Of a DNA stretch of 64,000 nucleotides, positions 54,809 to 62,966 are shown one piece after another; the stretch's first letter is position 1, and every line of letters starts with the position of its first letter. This stretch comes from Thalassobaculum fulvum. Lineage in GTDB: Bacteria; Pseudomonadota; Alphaproteobacteria; Thalassobaculales; Thalassobaculaceae. Where the stretch lies: contig NZ_BMZS01000006.1 of the NCBI RefSeq assembly GCF_014652915.1, positions 248,001 to 312,000 on the forward strand, written 5' to 3'. The notes below the pieces were generated by a model, which worked only from the letters and a program-made list of their open reading frames with translations, did not search any database and was not told where the DNA came from. The translations under genes were made by a program, and so were the position numbers.

Positions 54809-55941
54809 CCCGACAACCCGAAGCCCCGGCCGCCTCGCCGGCCCGTATCCTGGTCCTCGGCCGCTCGCAGAACGCCATCGACACGGTGCTGCACGGACTG
54901 GCCCAGCTCGGCCACGCGGCCCAGGGGTCGAGCCGGCCCGAGCAGGCGGCCGCCGACTTCGATCCGGCCGCATTCGACCTGGTGGCGATCGGCGGCAGCG
55001 TCGACGGCGCGACCCGGGCCGCCGTCAAGCAGGCCTTCGCCGCACGCCACCCGTCGATCCGGCTGGTCGACGTCCAGGCCCCGGTCGCGGTCCGGCAGAT
55101 CCTGGCGGCCCTGGCCGGGACGGAGGCGGCGCCGGCGGTCGACCTGGACCAGTACTTCGCGCGGGTCGGCTACCGCGGACCGCGGACCGCCGACCTCGCC
55201 ACCCTCAAGGCGCTGCACGAGCTGCAGCCGGCGGCGATCCCGTTCGAGGGGATCGACGCCCTGCTCGGCCGCGGCATCGACCTGACCCCCGGCGCAGTCG
55301 ACCGCAAGCTGCTGGGCTCGACCCGCGGCGGCTACTGCTTCGAGCAGAACAGCCTGTTCCGCCGCGTCCTGACCACGCTGGGCTACCCGGTGACGCCGAT
55401 GATGGGCCGGGTGCTCTGGAACATGCCGCCGGGTGCGCGCCCGCAGCCGCGCACCCACCAGGTGCTGCGGACCGAGCTGGACGGCGTGCCCTGGCTGGTC
55501 GACGTCGGCTTCGGCAGCGTGGTCCCGACCGAGCCGTTGCGCCTCGACACCGAGGAGGCGCAGGAGACCCGGCACGAGACCTTCCGGGTCATCCCGTTCG
55601 GCACCGAGTTGCTGCTGCAGGCGCGGCGCGACGGCGTGTGGCTGTCGGTCTACCAGATCTCGCAGGACGCCGTGCAGGACGCCGACCTGGAAGCCGCCAA
55701 CTGGTTCACCTCGACCCATCCGGAGTCGAACTTCCGGCGCAACCTGCTGGTGACACGGGTCACGCCGGAGGCGCGCCACACCCTGTTCAACTCCCGCTAC
55801 ACGGTACGCCGGCCGGGCCGGGCGCAGGAACAGCACCAGCTCGACGCCGGCGGCATCGAGCGCACCCTGGTCGAGACGTTCGGCCTGCCGGTCGAGCCCG
55901 GCTGGCGGCCGGCCATCGAGCGGGCGGCGGCCGCCGGGTAG
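54805..55941 (+). CDS. arylamine N-acetyltransferase with N-terminal receiver-like domain
   Basis: The 378-residue protein carries an N-terminal domain of about 100 residues (ARILVLGRSQNAIDTVLHGL, FDLVAIGGSVDGATRAAV) that looks like a degenerate receiver fold. A complete arylamine N-acetyltransferase follows. The catalytic triad is Cys178 (RGGYCFEQN), His218 (RTHQVL) and Asp233 (WLVDVGFGS). The enzyme transfers acetyl from acetyl-CoA to aromatic amines or hydrazines. Typical family members are about 270-280 residues, so the extra domain is real and unusual. Start and preceding stop share ATGA. SoxR control suggests a role against toxic aromatics (inference). Confidence 0.85.
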   Translation: MTRQPEAPAASPARILVLGRSQNAIDTVLHGLAQLGHAAQGSSRPEQAAADFDPAAFDLVAIGGSVDGATRAAVKQAFAARHPSIRLVDVQAPVAVRQILAALAGTEAAPAVDLDQYFARVGYRGPRTADLATLKALHELQPAAIPFEGIDALLGRGIDLTPGAVDRKLLGSTRGGYCFEQNSLFRRVLTTLGYPVTPMMGRVLWNMPPGARPQPRTHQVLRTELDGVPWLVDVGFGSVVPTEPLRLDTEEAQETRHETFRVIPFGTELLLQARRDGVWLSVYQISQDAVQDADLEAANWFTSTHPESNFRRNLLVTRVTPEARHTLFNSRYTVRRPGRAQEQHQLDAGGIERTLVETFGLPVEPGWRPAIERAAAAG

Positions 55942-55944
55942 CGG

Positions 55945-56973
55945 TCAGCCGTTCCGGGAAGCCGATATCTCGGCCCAGGTCTCGCGCAGCCACCCGGCGC
56001 AGGCGATCGACTGCTCGAACAGCGAGTAGCGGCAGCCCTCGCCGTAGTCGAGGTTGGGGATGAACTCGGTGCTGATCTGGCCGAGCCGGCTTTCCGGGTC
56101 GGCGGCGTGGTGGCGCATCAGCTGGCGCACCACTTCCTTCCACGGCTCCAGCAGGGCGCCGTCCCAGGCGGCGTCGTAGTTGCCCGGACCGGGATCGACG
56201 AACGGGTACTGGATGCCGCGGCCCGGCTTGCCGTCCGGGCCGGTCGCCGCGGTGTTGCGCGGGTTGTTCGGCACCGCCGCGCGGGCGTGGCAGTGCCGGA
56301 CCCAGCCGGCCTCGATCCAGGTCCCGCAGACGTGGCCCGGCCGATACGGGTCCAGCACCAGCCGGCCGGCCGCGACGTCCTCGCGGATGCCGGAGACGTC
56401 CTGCTCGTCGGGATGGTCGATCTTGAAGATCACGTGGCTGTGGTCGAGGGTCATGCGGAACGGCAGGCCGCGCCCCTCGACCAGGCGGGCGACCGTCTCG
56501 ACCCGCCGGAAATCCTCCGACCACATGTTGACGTGGATCTCGAAGCACGGCTCGACCCCGCGCTTGGCGCCCTCCTCGAAGGCGAAGGCGTAGAACTCGG
56601 CGACGTCCTCGTCGGTCGCCGGCCGGCCGTCGGCGCGCAGGGTCTTGACCTGGACGTTGTGGATCGTCGAGCCGAGCCGGCGGGCGGTGTCCAGGTTCTT
56701 CAGCAGCAGCGGCTCGTCCTCGCCGAGGGCGTAGAACCAGCCGCCGCAGCGCACCGGGATGCCGTACTTCTCGCTGGCCCGCGCGAAATCCTCGATCTGG
56801 TCCGGGTCCGGGGTCTTGTCGACGTAGTCGAACACGCCGGCGTCGCGGACCATGCGGAACCGGGTGTCGACGTCCGGCATCGCCTCGGCATGGGTGTGCT
56901 TGATGCCGTTGGTCTGGATGCCGATCGGCAGCGCCTTCGCCGCGGCCGCCCTGACAGTCGCCACGGCGTTCAC
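55945..56973 (-). CDS. xylose-isomerase-like TIM-barrel protein (sugar phosphate isomerase/epimerase type)
   Basis: The 342-residue protein has the TIM-barrel epimerase pattern: LPIGIQTNGIKHTHAEAMPD early, GVEPCFEIHVNMWSED (metal Glu and His) and PFRMTLDHSHVIFKID (Asp/His) in the middle, and GAKRGVEPC-type helices between. The exact substrate is not recognisable. The GTG start at 56973 overlaps the PhyH stop (GTGA), so the two genes are translated together. The operon is divergent from a LacI regulator, suggesting a sugar or polyol-like substrate (inference). It ends 3 bases from the convergent acetyltransferase gene. Confidence 0.75.
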   Translation of the reverse strand: MNAVATVRAAAAKALPIGIQTNGIKHTHAEAMPDVDTRFRMVRDAGVFDYVDKTPDPDQIEDFARASEKYGIPVRCGGWFYALGEDEPLLLKNLDTARRLGSTIHNVQVKTLRADGRPATDEDVAEFYAFAFEEGAKRGVEPCFEIHVNMWSEDFRRVETVARLVEGRGLPFRMTLDHSHVIFKIDHPDEQDVSGIREDVAAGRLVLDPYRPGHVCGTWIEAGWVRHCHARAAVPNNPRNTAATGPDGKPGRGIQYPFVDPGPGNYDAAWDGALLEPWKEVVRQLMRHHAADPESRLGQISTEFIPNLDYGEGCRYSLFEQSIACAGWLRETWAEISASRNG

Positions 56974-57902
56974 CCCATCATCGAGGCGAAAGCGCTGCGA
57001 GCACCGCCGGTCTTCTGGGTCTTGAAGATCGACCCGGCATCCGGTGCCGGCGGCAGCGGGATGCGGACCGGATTGGCCACCACCCGCGGCTGCGTGGTCG
57101 GCTGGCCGCAGATCATCCGGTTCTGCACCAGATCCTCCCAGAGCTGGCGCTGCGGCAGGCGCTGATAGTAGGAGGCACCGCCGACCAGCGGCCAGGCGTC
57201 GGCCGCCAGGCACTCGTAGAACAGGATCAGCCGGGCGCGGTCGCTCATGTTCGGGGCCGAGCCGTGCAGCAGCCGGACGTGGTGGACGGTCATCGAGCCG
57301 GCCTTGCCGGTCAGGGTGACGATCCTGTCCTGGTGGAAGTCGGCGTCGTCCGGGTCGACCGCGCCGCAGAACACGCCGTCCTTGTTGGTGTGCGCCAGTA
57401 CCGGGCCCTTGTGGGAACCGGGTATGACCTGCAGCGGGCCGTTGGCCTCGTCGACGTCCTCGAGCATCAGCCCGACCGCCAGCAGGTCGTCGTTGGTGTG
57501 CGGGTAGAACGCCCAGTCCTGGTGCCACTCGACCGCAGCACCGCCGCCGGGCGCCTTGGTGTTCAGCTTGGCGGTGCTGAGCGCGATGTTCGGGCCGAGC
57601 AGCGCCTTCAGCACGTCGGTGATGCGGCTGTTGACCAGGGTGTCCCAGTAGATCGGGTGCTGCTTGTGCGGCAGCTTGATGCGGGTCAGCCGGGGGTTCT
57701 CGGCGGTGTGCCCCTCGTCCAGGTCGAAGACGTCGTCGCTCTCGGTCACGGCGCGCGACCGGTCGATCAGGTCGTAGGTGACCTTGCGCATCGCGTCGAG
57801 CTGGGCCGGGGTGATGGCGTTCTCGACCAGCAGGTAGCCGTTGTCGCGGTAGAACGTGATCTGGTCGTCGGTCAACGCGGCGGCGGCGGCCTGGACGTTC
57901 AT
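56970..57902 (-). CDS. phytanoyl-CoA dioxygenase (PhyH) family protein
   Basis: The 310-residue non-haem iron, 2-oxoglutarate-dependent oxygenase has an iron site in VEWHQDWAFYPH (HxD) and a distal His, probably in HGSAPNMSDRARL, whose Arg may bind 2-oxoglutarate. LLVENAITPAQLDAMR is a typical N-terminal segment. It should hydroxylate a small organic substrate, presumably that of the co-transcribed TIM-barrel protein. The ATG at 57902 follows GGAGGAG. It is the first gene of a LacI-controlled operon. Confidence 0.87.
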   Translation of the reverse strand: MNVQAAAAALTDDQITFYRDNGYLLVENAITPAQLDAMRKVTYDLIDRSRAVTESDDVFDLDEGHTAENPRLTRIKLPHKQHPIYWDTLVNSRITDVLKALLGPNIALSTAKLNTKAPGGGAAVEWHQDWAFYPHTNDDLLAVGLMLEDVDEANGPLQVIPGSHKGPVLAHTNKDGVFCGAVDPDDADFHQDRIVTLTGKAGSMTVHHVRLLHGSAPNMSDRARLILFYECLAADAWPLVGGASYYQRLPQRQLWEDLVQNRMICGQPTTQPRVVANPVRIPLPPAPDAGSIFKTQKTGGARSAFASMMG

Positions 57903-57979
57903 GGCGGCTCCTCCTGGCAGCGGGTCCGCCCGCGCCATGATCGTACGGCAGCGTCAGCCCGGCTTCTCCAACCGGCGTC

Positions 57980-58031
57980 ACTATGTTATCGATAACATCG
58001 AGGAGTCAACGCGGAATGTTATCGATGTCAT
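57980..58031. promoter_or_regulatory. two LacI-type operators and PhyH promoter
   Basis: ATGTTATCGATAACAT (57983-57998) is a perfect 16-base palindrome. ATGTTATCGATGTCAT (58016-58031) is a second copy with two mismatches, centred 33 bases away, about three helical turns. Both resemble the ATGTTACC-GGTAACAT operator of GntR-type LacI proteins. On the minus strand TTGACT (58004-58009) and CATAGT (57980-57985), 18 bases apart, form a promoter with the first operator in its spacer and -10. The second operator lies just before the LacI gene. Confidence 0.8.
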
Positions 58032-58056
58032 TCTCGGTCTTTGCGACGGTTGAACG

Positions 58057-59130
58057 ATGAACGACGCTGCTCCCCCACCGCACCGCTGGGTGACCATGCA
58101 GGACGTCGCGCGGGCCGCCGGGGTGTCGACCATCACGGTGTCGCGGGTGCTGCGCACGCCCGAGAAGGTCAAGGCAGCGACCCGCGCGCGCGTAGTAGCG
58201 GCGGTGCGCGAGCTCGGCTACGTCCCGGACCAGGGGGCGGGCGCCCTGTCGTCGCGCGAGAGCCGGCTGGTCGCCGCCCTGGTCTCGACCCTGTCCGGCT
58301 CGATCTTCGCCTCGACCGTCGACGGGTTGGCGCAGAGCCTGCGCGAGGCCGGCCACCAGCTGCTGCTCGGCACCACCGAGTACTCGAGCGCCACCGAGGA
58401 GGCGCTGGTCGCCACGGCGCTGAGCCGCCGGCCGGACGGCATCGTGCTGACCAGCGGCGACCACACCACGGCCGCCCGCAGCATGCTGGCCGGCGCCGGC
58501 ATCCCGGTGGTCGAGGTCTGGGAACTGCCCGAGGACCCGGTCGACATGGCGGTCGGGTTCTCCAACCAGGAGGCCGGCCGGGCGATGACCCGGCACCTGC
58601 ACGCCACCGGCCGCCGGCGCATCGGCTTCGTGGGTGGTGGCCGGCAAGCCGGCAGGGGTGGTGGCCGGCCAGCCGCCGGCGGCGGTGCCGCCGACGGGGA
58701 TCGCCGCGGCAGGCTGCGCCGCCGGGGCTACGAGGCAGCACTCGCCGAGCTCGGCCTCGGCGCGCCGCGCGTGGTCCCGGAGCCGGCCGACGGCTCGATG
58801 GTCGAGCGCGGCGCCCGCGACCTCGCCGCCCTGCTGGAGTGCTGGCCCGACACCGACGCGGTGTTCTGCTCCAGCGATTCCGCGGCGCTGGGCGCCGTCA
58901 GCGAGGCCCGGCGCCGCGGCATCGCGGTGCCCGACCGGCTGGCGATCGCCGGTTTCGGCGACTTCGAGTTCGCCGGCGAGCTCGGCCTCGGCCTGACCAC
59001 CGTCAGCATCCCCGGCCGCGCGATCGGCGCCGAGGCCGGGCGCATGCTGCTGGCGCGCAAGAGCGGCGAGCCGGTCGAGACGCCGATCCTCGACCTCGGC
59101 TTCACCATCGTGCGGCGGGCGACCGCCTGA
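58057..59130 (+). CDS. LacI-family transcriptional repressor
   Basis: The 357-residue protein has an N-terminal LacI helix-turn-helix with hinge (VTMQDVARAAGVSTITVSRV, LRTPEKVKAATR, GYVPDQGAGALSS) and a periplasmic-binding-type effector domain (IFASTVDGLAQSLREAGHQL, VFCSSDSAALGAVSEARRRG, IAGFGDFEFA). It is most like gluconate-type GntR repressors. After IGFVGG (about residue 193) there is a Gly/Arg-rich stretch of roughly 17-20 residues that normal members lack, encoded by a short tandem repeat. It probably represses the divergent PhyH/TIM-barrel operon through the operators at 57983 and 58016. Confidence 0.9.
   Translation: MNDAAPPPHRWVTMQDVARAAGVSTITVSRVLRTPEKVKAATRARVVAAVRELGYVPDQGAGALSSRESRLVAALVSTLSGSIFASTVDGLAQSLREAGHQLLLGTTEYSSATEEALVATALSRRPDGIVLTSGDHTTAARSMLAGAGIPVVEVWELPEDPVDMAVGFSNQEAGRAMTRHLHATGRRRIGFVGGGRQAGRGGGRPAAGGGAADGDRRGRLRRRGYEAALAELGLGAPRVVPEPADGSMVERGARDLAALLECWPDTDAVFCSSDSAALGAVSEARRRGIAVPDRLAIAGFGDFEFAGELGLGLTTVSIPGRAIGAEAGRMLLARKSGEPVETPILDLGFTIVRRATA
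58634..58680. repeat. imperfect tandem repeat inserted in the LacI-type gene
   Basis: GGTGGTGGCCGGCAAGCCGGC (58634 onward) is followed by a near copy from 58657 (GGTGGTGGCCGGCCAGCC). Together they encode a Gly/Arg/Ala-rich insertion (GRQAGRGGGRPAAGGG) in the effector domain. Confidence 0.7.
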
Positions 59131-59161
59131 GCGTCCGCGCGCCGCCGCCGCGCTCGGGCGT

Positions 59162-60520
59162 TCAGTCGATCTTGAACTTGGCGGCGGCGTCCATGAGGCC
59201 GGCGACCGCGGCCTCCTCGTGGCCGGCCGCCGCCGGATCGGGCTGGTCCAGCAACCGCGCCCGGCGGATGTCGAGCCACAGCCACAGCGCCACGCTCCAG
59301 ATCCGCGGCATCTGCTGCAGCAGGGTGTCGCGCTGGTACACACCCTCCAGGTTCAGCCGGCGGCCGCTGCCCATGGCGTCGAGCACGCTCTGTGCCAGCA
59401 CCCCGTAGCCGAGGGTGCTCAGATGCATGCCGTCCAGGCTCTGCAGCCCGCCGCTCCGGAACGCCGGGAACGGGAACGGCGCGGCCTCGAGGATGGTGTT
59501 GGTGAAGCGCTTGCGGTCGGCCATGCGCAACCCGTTGGTCGGGGTGTCGGGTTCATGCTTGGCGTTCAGCCGCTTCAGCACCGCGGCGACGTCGACGAAA
59601 TGGAACCGCGCCTGGTTCTTCGAGCGGATGTAGTCGAGGGTGTAGGCGTTGTGCTCGGCGACGTCCTGGTCGAGAACCGCCATCTGGGCCGCGCTGATGG
59701 TTCCGTAGCTGCCGAGGCTGAAGGCGTTCTCGTACTCGGCGTAGTAGCCGCCCTCCGGCGGCCGGTTGTTGGTGGCGTAGTAGTCGACCGGCATCAGGTT
59801 GGAGACCGTGCTCGGCAGCACCAGGCCGTTGAAGTAGATCTCGGTCTCCGCCGGCAGGGCGGCCAGCGCGTCGACCAGGTCCCGCAGCGCCGGCCGGGCG
59901 TTCGCGTAGCGGATGTCGGCGCGGGCGTCGAACGCCATGGCGTACAGGCCGTCGTTGCTGCCGATGTTCACCAGCAGGGCCTTCGGCCTGCGGATCGCCG
60001 CGATCTCCACGGCGGTCTTCCCCATCAGCTCGTCCAGGCCGCGCGGGTTGAGCACGAAGCGCGTGTTCAGCGCGAAGTACAGGCCGGCGAGCCGGGCGAT
60101 CACCCCGTCGGCATCGTCGATCTGCCCGGCGTTCATGGCGTGCAGCTCGACCTCGGCGGTCTCGGCGGTCCGTTCGATGAGGTCCCGGTACACCGTCGAG
60201 GCGATCGACAGGTTGTCGAACACCGGCAGGCCGGAGCGCGGCGCCGGGGCCGGCAGCCAGTAACGGAAGTTGTCCAGGATGTCCGCCTTGATGCCGCCGA
60301 CGTCGGGCAGCATGTGCACGTACTTCTCGAAGTCGATCAGCATCGGCCGGCCGTAGTCCGGGCAGGCGAAGCGCCGGCGGATTCCCAGCCCCTCGGCGAC
60401 CAGCGACGGTGCGCTGAGTTGCGACAGCTCGTTGTTGATCGAGAGCGAGCGGACGCCGTTGTAGATCGAGTCCCCGATCGCCATCAGCTCGGGTTGCGGC
60501 AAGCTGTCGAGCACGCCCAT
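59162..60520 (-). CDS. SGNH/GDSL-hydrolase-like protein of unknown function
   Basis: The 452-residue protein shows the blocks of SGNH hydrolases: AIGDSIYNG with Ser18 near the start, NIGSNDGL (185-192) and a C-terminal DGMHLSTLGYG with Asp363 and His366. Between them is a large insertion without recognisable motifs, and no signal peptide is visible. Typical members are 200-250 residues, so this is a long, atypical form; esterase or lipase activity is possible but unproved. The ATG at 60520 follows GGAGG; an in-frame GTG two codons earlier is less likely. It converges with the LacI gene. Confidence 0.65.
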   Translation of the reverse strand: MGVLDSLPQPELMAIGDSIYNGVRSLSINNELSQLSAPSLVAEGLGIRRRFACPDYGRPMLIDFEKYVHMLPDVGGIKADILDNFRYWLPAPAPRSGLPVFDNLSIASTVYRDLIERTAETAEVELHAMNAGQIDDADGVIARLAGLYFALNTRFVLNPRGLDELMGKTAVEIAAIRRPKALLVNIGSNDGLYAMAFDARADIRYANARPALRDLVDALAALPAETEIYFNGLVLPSTVSNLMPVDYYATNNRPPEGGYYAEYENAFSLGSYGTISAAQMAVLDQDVAEHNAYTLDYIRSKNQARFHFVDVAAVLKRLNAKHEPDTPTNGLRMADRKRFTNTILEAAPFPFPAFRSGGLQSLDGMHLSTLGYGVLAQSVLDAMGSGRRLNLEGVYQRDTLLQQMPRIWSVALWLWLDIRRARLLDQPDPAAAGHEEAAVAGLMDAAAKFKID

Positions 60521-60655
60521 GGCCACCTCCGTTGCGACACGTGCATTGCGGGGTCGACCCTAGCCGCGCACCAGCATCGCGCGCATACCGCAAAGAGGGG
60601 ATGCCGCGACGGGCCGGGCGCGATTGCGCTTGGCCGGCGGGCCGACCGCCGGCAA

Positions 60656-60675
60656 CATGTTCGGAACCGAACATG
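60656..60675. promoter_or_regulatory. inverted repeat upstream of the acid phosphatase gene
   Basis: CATGTTCGG-AA-CCGAACATG has perfect 9-base arms and lies 87 bases before the phosphatase start. It could be an operator. It does not fit a known phosphate-regulon (Pho) box. A GC-only hairpin at 60633-60653 adjoins it. The rest of the gap 60521-60762 shows nothing. Confidence 0.4.
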
Positions 60676-60762
60676 AGTCGCGGCCCGAAGGGTGCACAGG
60701 GGGGCGCATCGGGCCGCCGCCAGCAGTGCGTTCGGGATCACAGGGAAACAGAGAGGCACACC

Positions 60763-61638
60763 ATGTTCGACACCATGCACCGCCGCCCGCTCGCCGGGCT
60801 GGTCGCGGCTGGACTGTTCGCGCTGACCGCGGCGGGGTCCACGTCGGCCCTCGCCGCCGACCCGGCGCCGAACGACGGCCTGAACGCGACCTACTGGACG
60901 CAGCGGGCCGTCGAGTTCAAGGCCAACGCCTACGGGCTCTACAAGCTGGCGGAGCTGCGCCTCGACCAGGCCCTGGCCGACAACAGCTGGACGGCGCTGC
61001 CGGGCGAGCAGGCGTCCGGCTACGAGAGCCTGCCGACGGCGGTCATCCTCGACCTCGACGAGACCGTGATGGACAACTCGGGCTATCAGGCCTGGACCGT
61101 GAAGAGCGGCAACGGCTTCAGCTCGAAGACCTGGACCGCCTATGTGAACACCGAGACCTCCGGTGCCGTCCCCGGCTCGCTCGAGTTCATCAAGTACGCC
61201 CAGTCGAAGGGCGTGGCGATCTTCTACGTCTCGAACCGCAAGGACATCGAGGAGAAGGCCACGATCGCCAACCTGAAGAGCCTCGGCTATCCGGTCGCCG
61301 ACGACGGCAGCAACGTGCTGGTGCGCGGCGAGAAGGAGGAGTGGAAGAAGTCGGCGAAGAGCCCGCGGCGCATGGCGGTCGGCGCCACCCACCGGGTGCT
61401 GCTGAACATCGGCGACAACCTGGGCGACTTCACCGACGAGTCGGACGGCACGCCGGACGAGCGCCTCGCGGTCTACAAGAAGCACCAGGACATGTGGGGC
61501 AAGCAGTGGATCATGATCGCCAACCCGACCTACGGCTCGTGGGAAGGCGCGGCGTTCGGCTTCAACTGGAAGCTCTCGGACGGCGAGAAGCGCCAGATGA
61601 AGCTGGACAAGCTGGACGCCTGGAAGGGCCCGGAGTGA
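60763..61638 (+). CDS. secreted HAD acid phosphatase / 5'-nucleotidase (lipoprotein e(P4)-like)
   Basis: The 291-residue precursor has a Sec signal (AGLVAAGLFALTAAGS, cut near SALAADP), so it is periplasmic. HAD motif I is AVILDLDETVMDNSGYQA, motif II IFYVSNRKD, and a C-terminal LNIGDNLGDFTDESDG supplies the metal Asp residues. This is the class B/subfamily IIIB phosphatase pattern of proteins that strip phosphate from nucleotides such as NMN or AMP. No lipobox cysteine is present, unlike e(P4). GAGAGGC precedes the ATG and a strong terminator follows. Confidence 0.92.
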   Translation: MFDTMHRRPLAGLVAAGLFALTAAGSTSALAADPAPNDGLNATYWTQRAVEFKANAYGLYKLAELRLDQALADNSWTALPGEQASGYESLPTAVILDLDETVMDNSGYQAWTVKSGNGFSSKTWTAYVNTETSGAVPGSLEFIKYAQSKGVAIFYVSNRKDIEEKATIANLKSLGYPVADDGSNVLVRGEKEEWKKSAKSPRRMAVGATHRVLLNIGDNLGDFTDESDGTPDERLAVYKKHQDMWGKQWIMIANPTYGSWEGAAFGFNWKLSDGEKRQMKLDKLDAWKGPE

Positions 61639-61687
61639 CCGGCCGGCCGACCGCCCGCTGACGGAAGCCGACGCGACACCCTGCCGA

Positions 61688-61725
61688 CCTCCCCGCATCG
61701 CCCCGATGCGGGGAGGTTTCGGTTT
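61688..61725 (+). terminator. rho-independent terminator of the phosphatase gene
   Basis: A perfect 12-base stem (CCTCCCCGCATC, 61688-61699, with GATGCGGGGAGG, 61705-61716) with a 5-base loop is followed by TTTCGGTTTA. It lies 50 bases after the stop, between convergent genes. Confidence 0.9.
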
Positions 61726-61763
61726 ATGGCCCGGTGGTTCGCGGTCGACGGGCGACGCGGGCG

Positions 61764-62966
61764 TCAGCCCTCGACCAGGATTCCGGCGGCGTACAGGGAA
61801 TCGATGCCGGCGGCATCCAGCCCGGCGGCCGCCAGGACCTCGCGGTTGTGCTCGCCGATCCGCGGCGGCTGGCGCAGCAGCGGGGCCCGCTGCCGGTCGC
61901 CGCCGAACTCCAGCGGCAGGGCCGGCAGCGGCACCAGGTCGCCGCCACCGATCGCCGAGATCGCGGTCTGCAGCAGCCCGCCGCCGGCCAGCAGGTGGGG
62001 ATCGTCGAACATGTCGGCCGGCCGGCCGACCGGCGCCCACGAGATGTTGGCGGCGTTGCAGCGCGCCCGGACGTCCTCGTACGCCATGCCCCCGATCAGC
62101 TCGCGCAGATGCGGGATCAGCGTCGGCCGGTGCTTGGCGCGCAGGGCGTTGGTCGCCAGCTCCGGGTCGGCCGCCATCCCGGCCAGTTCGAACTCGGCGC
62201 AAAACCGCTTCCACTGCTGGTCGCTGGTCACCCCGACGAACAGCTGCCGGTGGTCCTGCGTCTCGAACAGGTCGTAGATGCCCCAGGCGCCGCGCCGCGC
62301 CGGCATCGGCGGCGGCGCCTCGCCGGTGGCCGCGGTGCCGGCCATGTGCGAGCCGACCAGGAACACCGCCGATTCGAACAGCGCGCTGCCGACCCGCTGG
62401 CCCTTGCCGGTGCCGTCGCGCTCGCGCAGGGCCGCCAGCACGCCGGTCACGCCGAACACCGCGCCCAGGATGTCGATGATCGAAGCCCCGGCCCGCAGCG
62501 GCTGCCCCGGCGGCCCGGTCATGTGGGCGAGGCCGGACTGGAACTGCACCACCTCGTCGAGCGCCGGCCGGTCCTCGTACGGGCCGGCCAGGAATCCCTT
62601 CAGCGCCAGGTACACCAGCCGAGGGTTGATCGCGCTGAGCTGTTCCCAACCGCAGCCGAGCCGCTCCATGGTCCCGGGGCCATAGTTCTCCAGCACGACG
62701 TCGGCATCACGGACCAGCCGGTGCACGGTCGCCCGGCCGTCCGGGCTCTTCAGGTCGATCGCCAGGCTTCGCTTGTTGCGGTTGAAGGTCGCGAAGAACC
62801 CGGCGGCGAAGCCGGGCAGCCGGCGGGTGTGGTCGCCGCCGGGAGCCGGCTCGACCTTGATCACGTCGGCGCCCATGTCGGCCAGGACCAGGCCGGCGCA
62901 CGGCCCCATGATGGTGTGGCTGAACTCCAGGACCTTCAGGCCCTGGAGCGGATTCGGCCCGGTCAT
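61764..62966 (-). CDS. CaiB/BaiF family (class III) CoA-transferase
   Basis: The 400-residue protein has LQGLKVLEFSHTIMGPCAGL at the start, DMGADVIKVEPAPGGDHTRR, FNRNKRSLAIDLKSPDGRA, LENYGPGTMERLG, and the catalytic-Asp region RPALDEVVQFQSGLAHMTG. The C-terminal half has WGIYDLFETQDHRQLFVGV. The family moves CoA between carboxylic acids. The start overlaps the stop of the HMGL-like gene (ATGA), so transferase and lyase likely act in sequence: one activates an acid, the other cleaves the thioester. The substrate is not identifiable. Confidence 0.92.
   Translation of the reverse strand: MTGPNPLQGLKVLEFSHTIMGPCAGLVLADMGADVIKVEPAPGGDHTRRLPGFAAGFFATFNRNKRSLAIDLKSPDGRATVHRLVRDADVVLENYGPGTMERLGCGWEQLSAINPRLVYLALKGFLAGPYEDRPALDEVVQFQSGLAHMTGPPGQPLRAGASIIDILGAVFGVTGVLAALRERDGTGKGQRVGSALFESAVFLVGSHMAGTAATGEAPPPMPARRGAWGIYDLFETQDHRQLFVGVTSDQQWKRFCAEFELAGMAADPELATNALRAKHRPTLIPHLRELIGGMAYEDVRARCNAANISWAPVGRPADMFDDPHLLAGGGLLQTAISAIGGGDLVPLPALPLEFGGDRQRAPLLRQPPRIGEHNREVLAAAGLDAAGIDSLYAAGILVEG

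Noticed and set aside
60633-60653. GCCGGCGG/CCGCCGGC hairpin before the phosphatase gene
   Set aside because: GC-only dyads of this length are expected by chance in such DNA, and no U-run follows.
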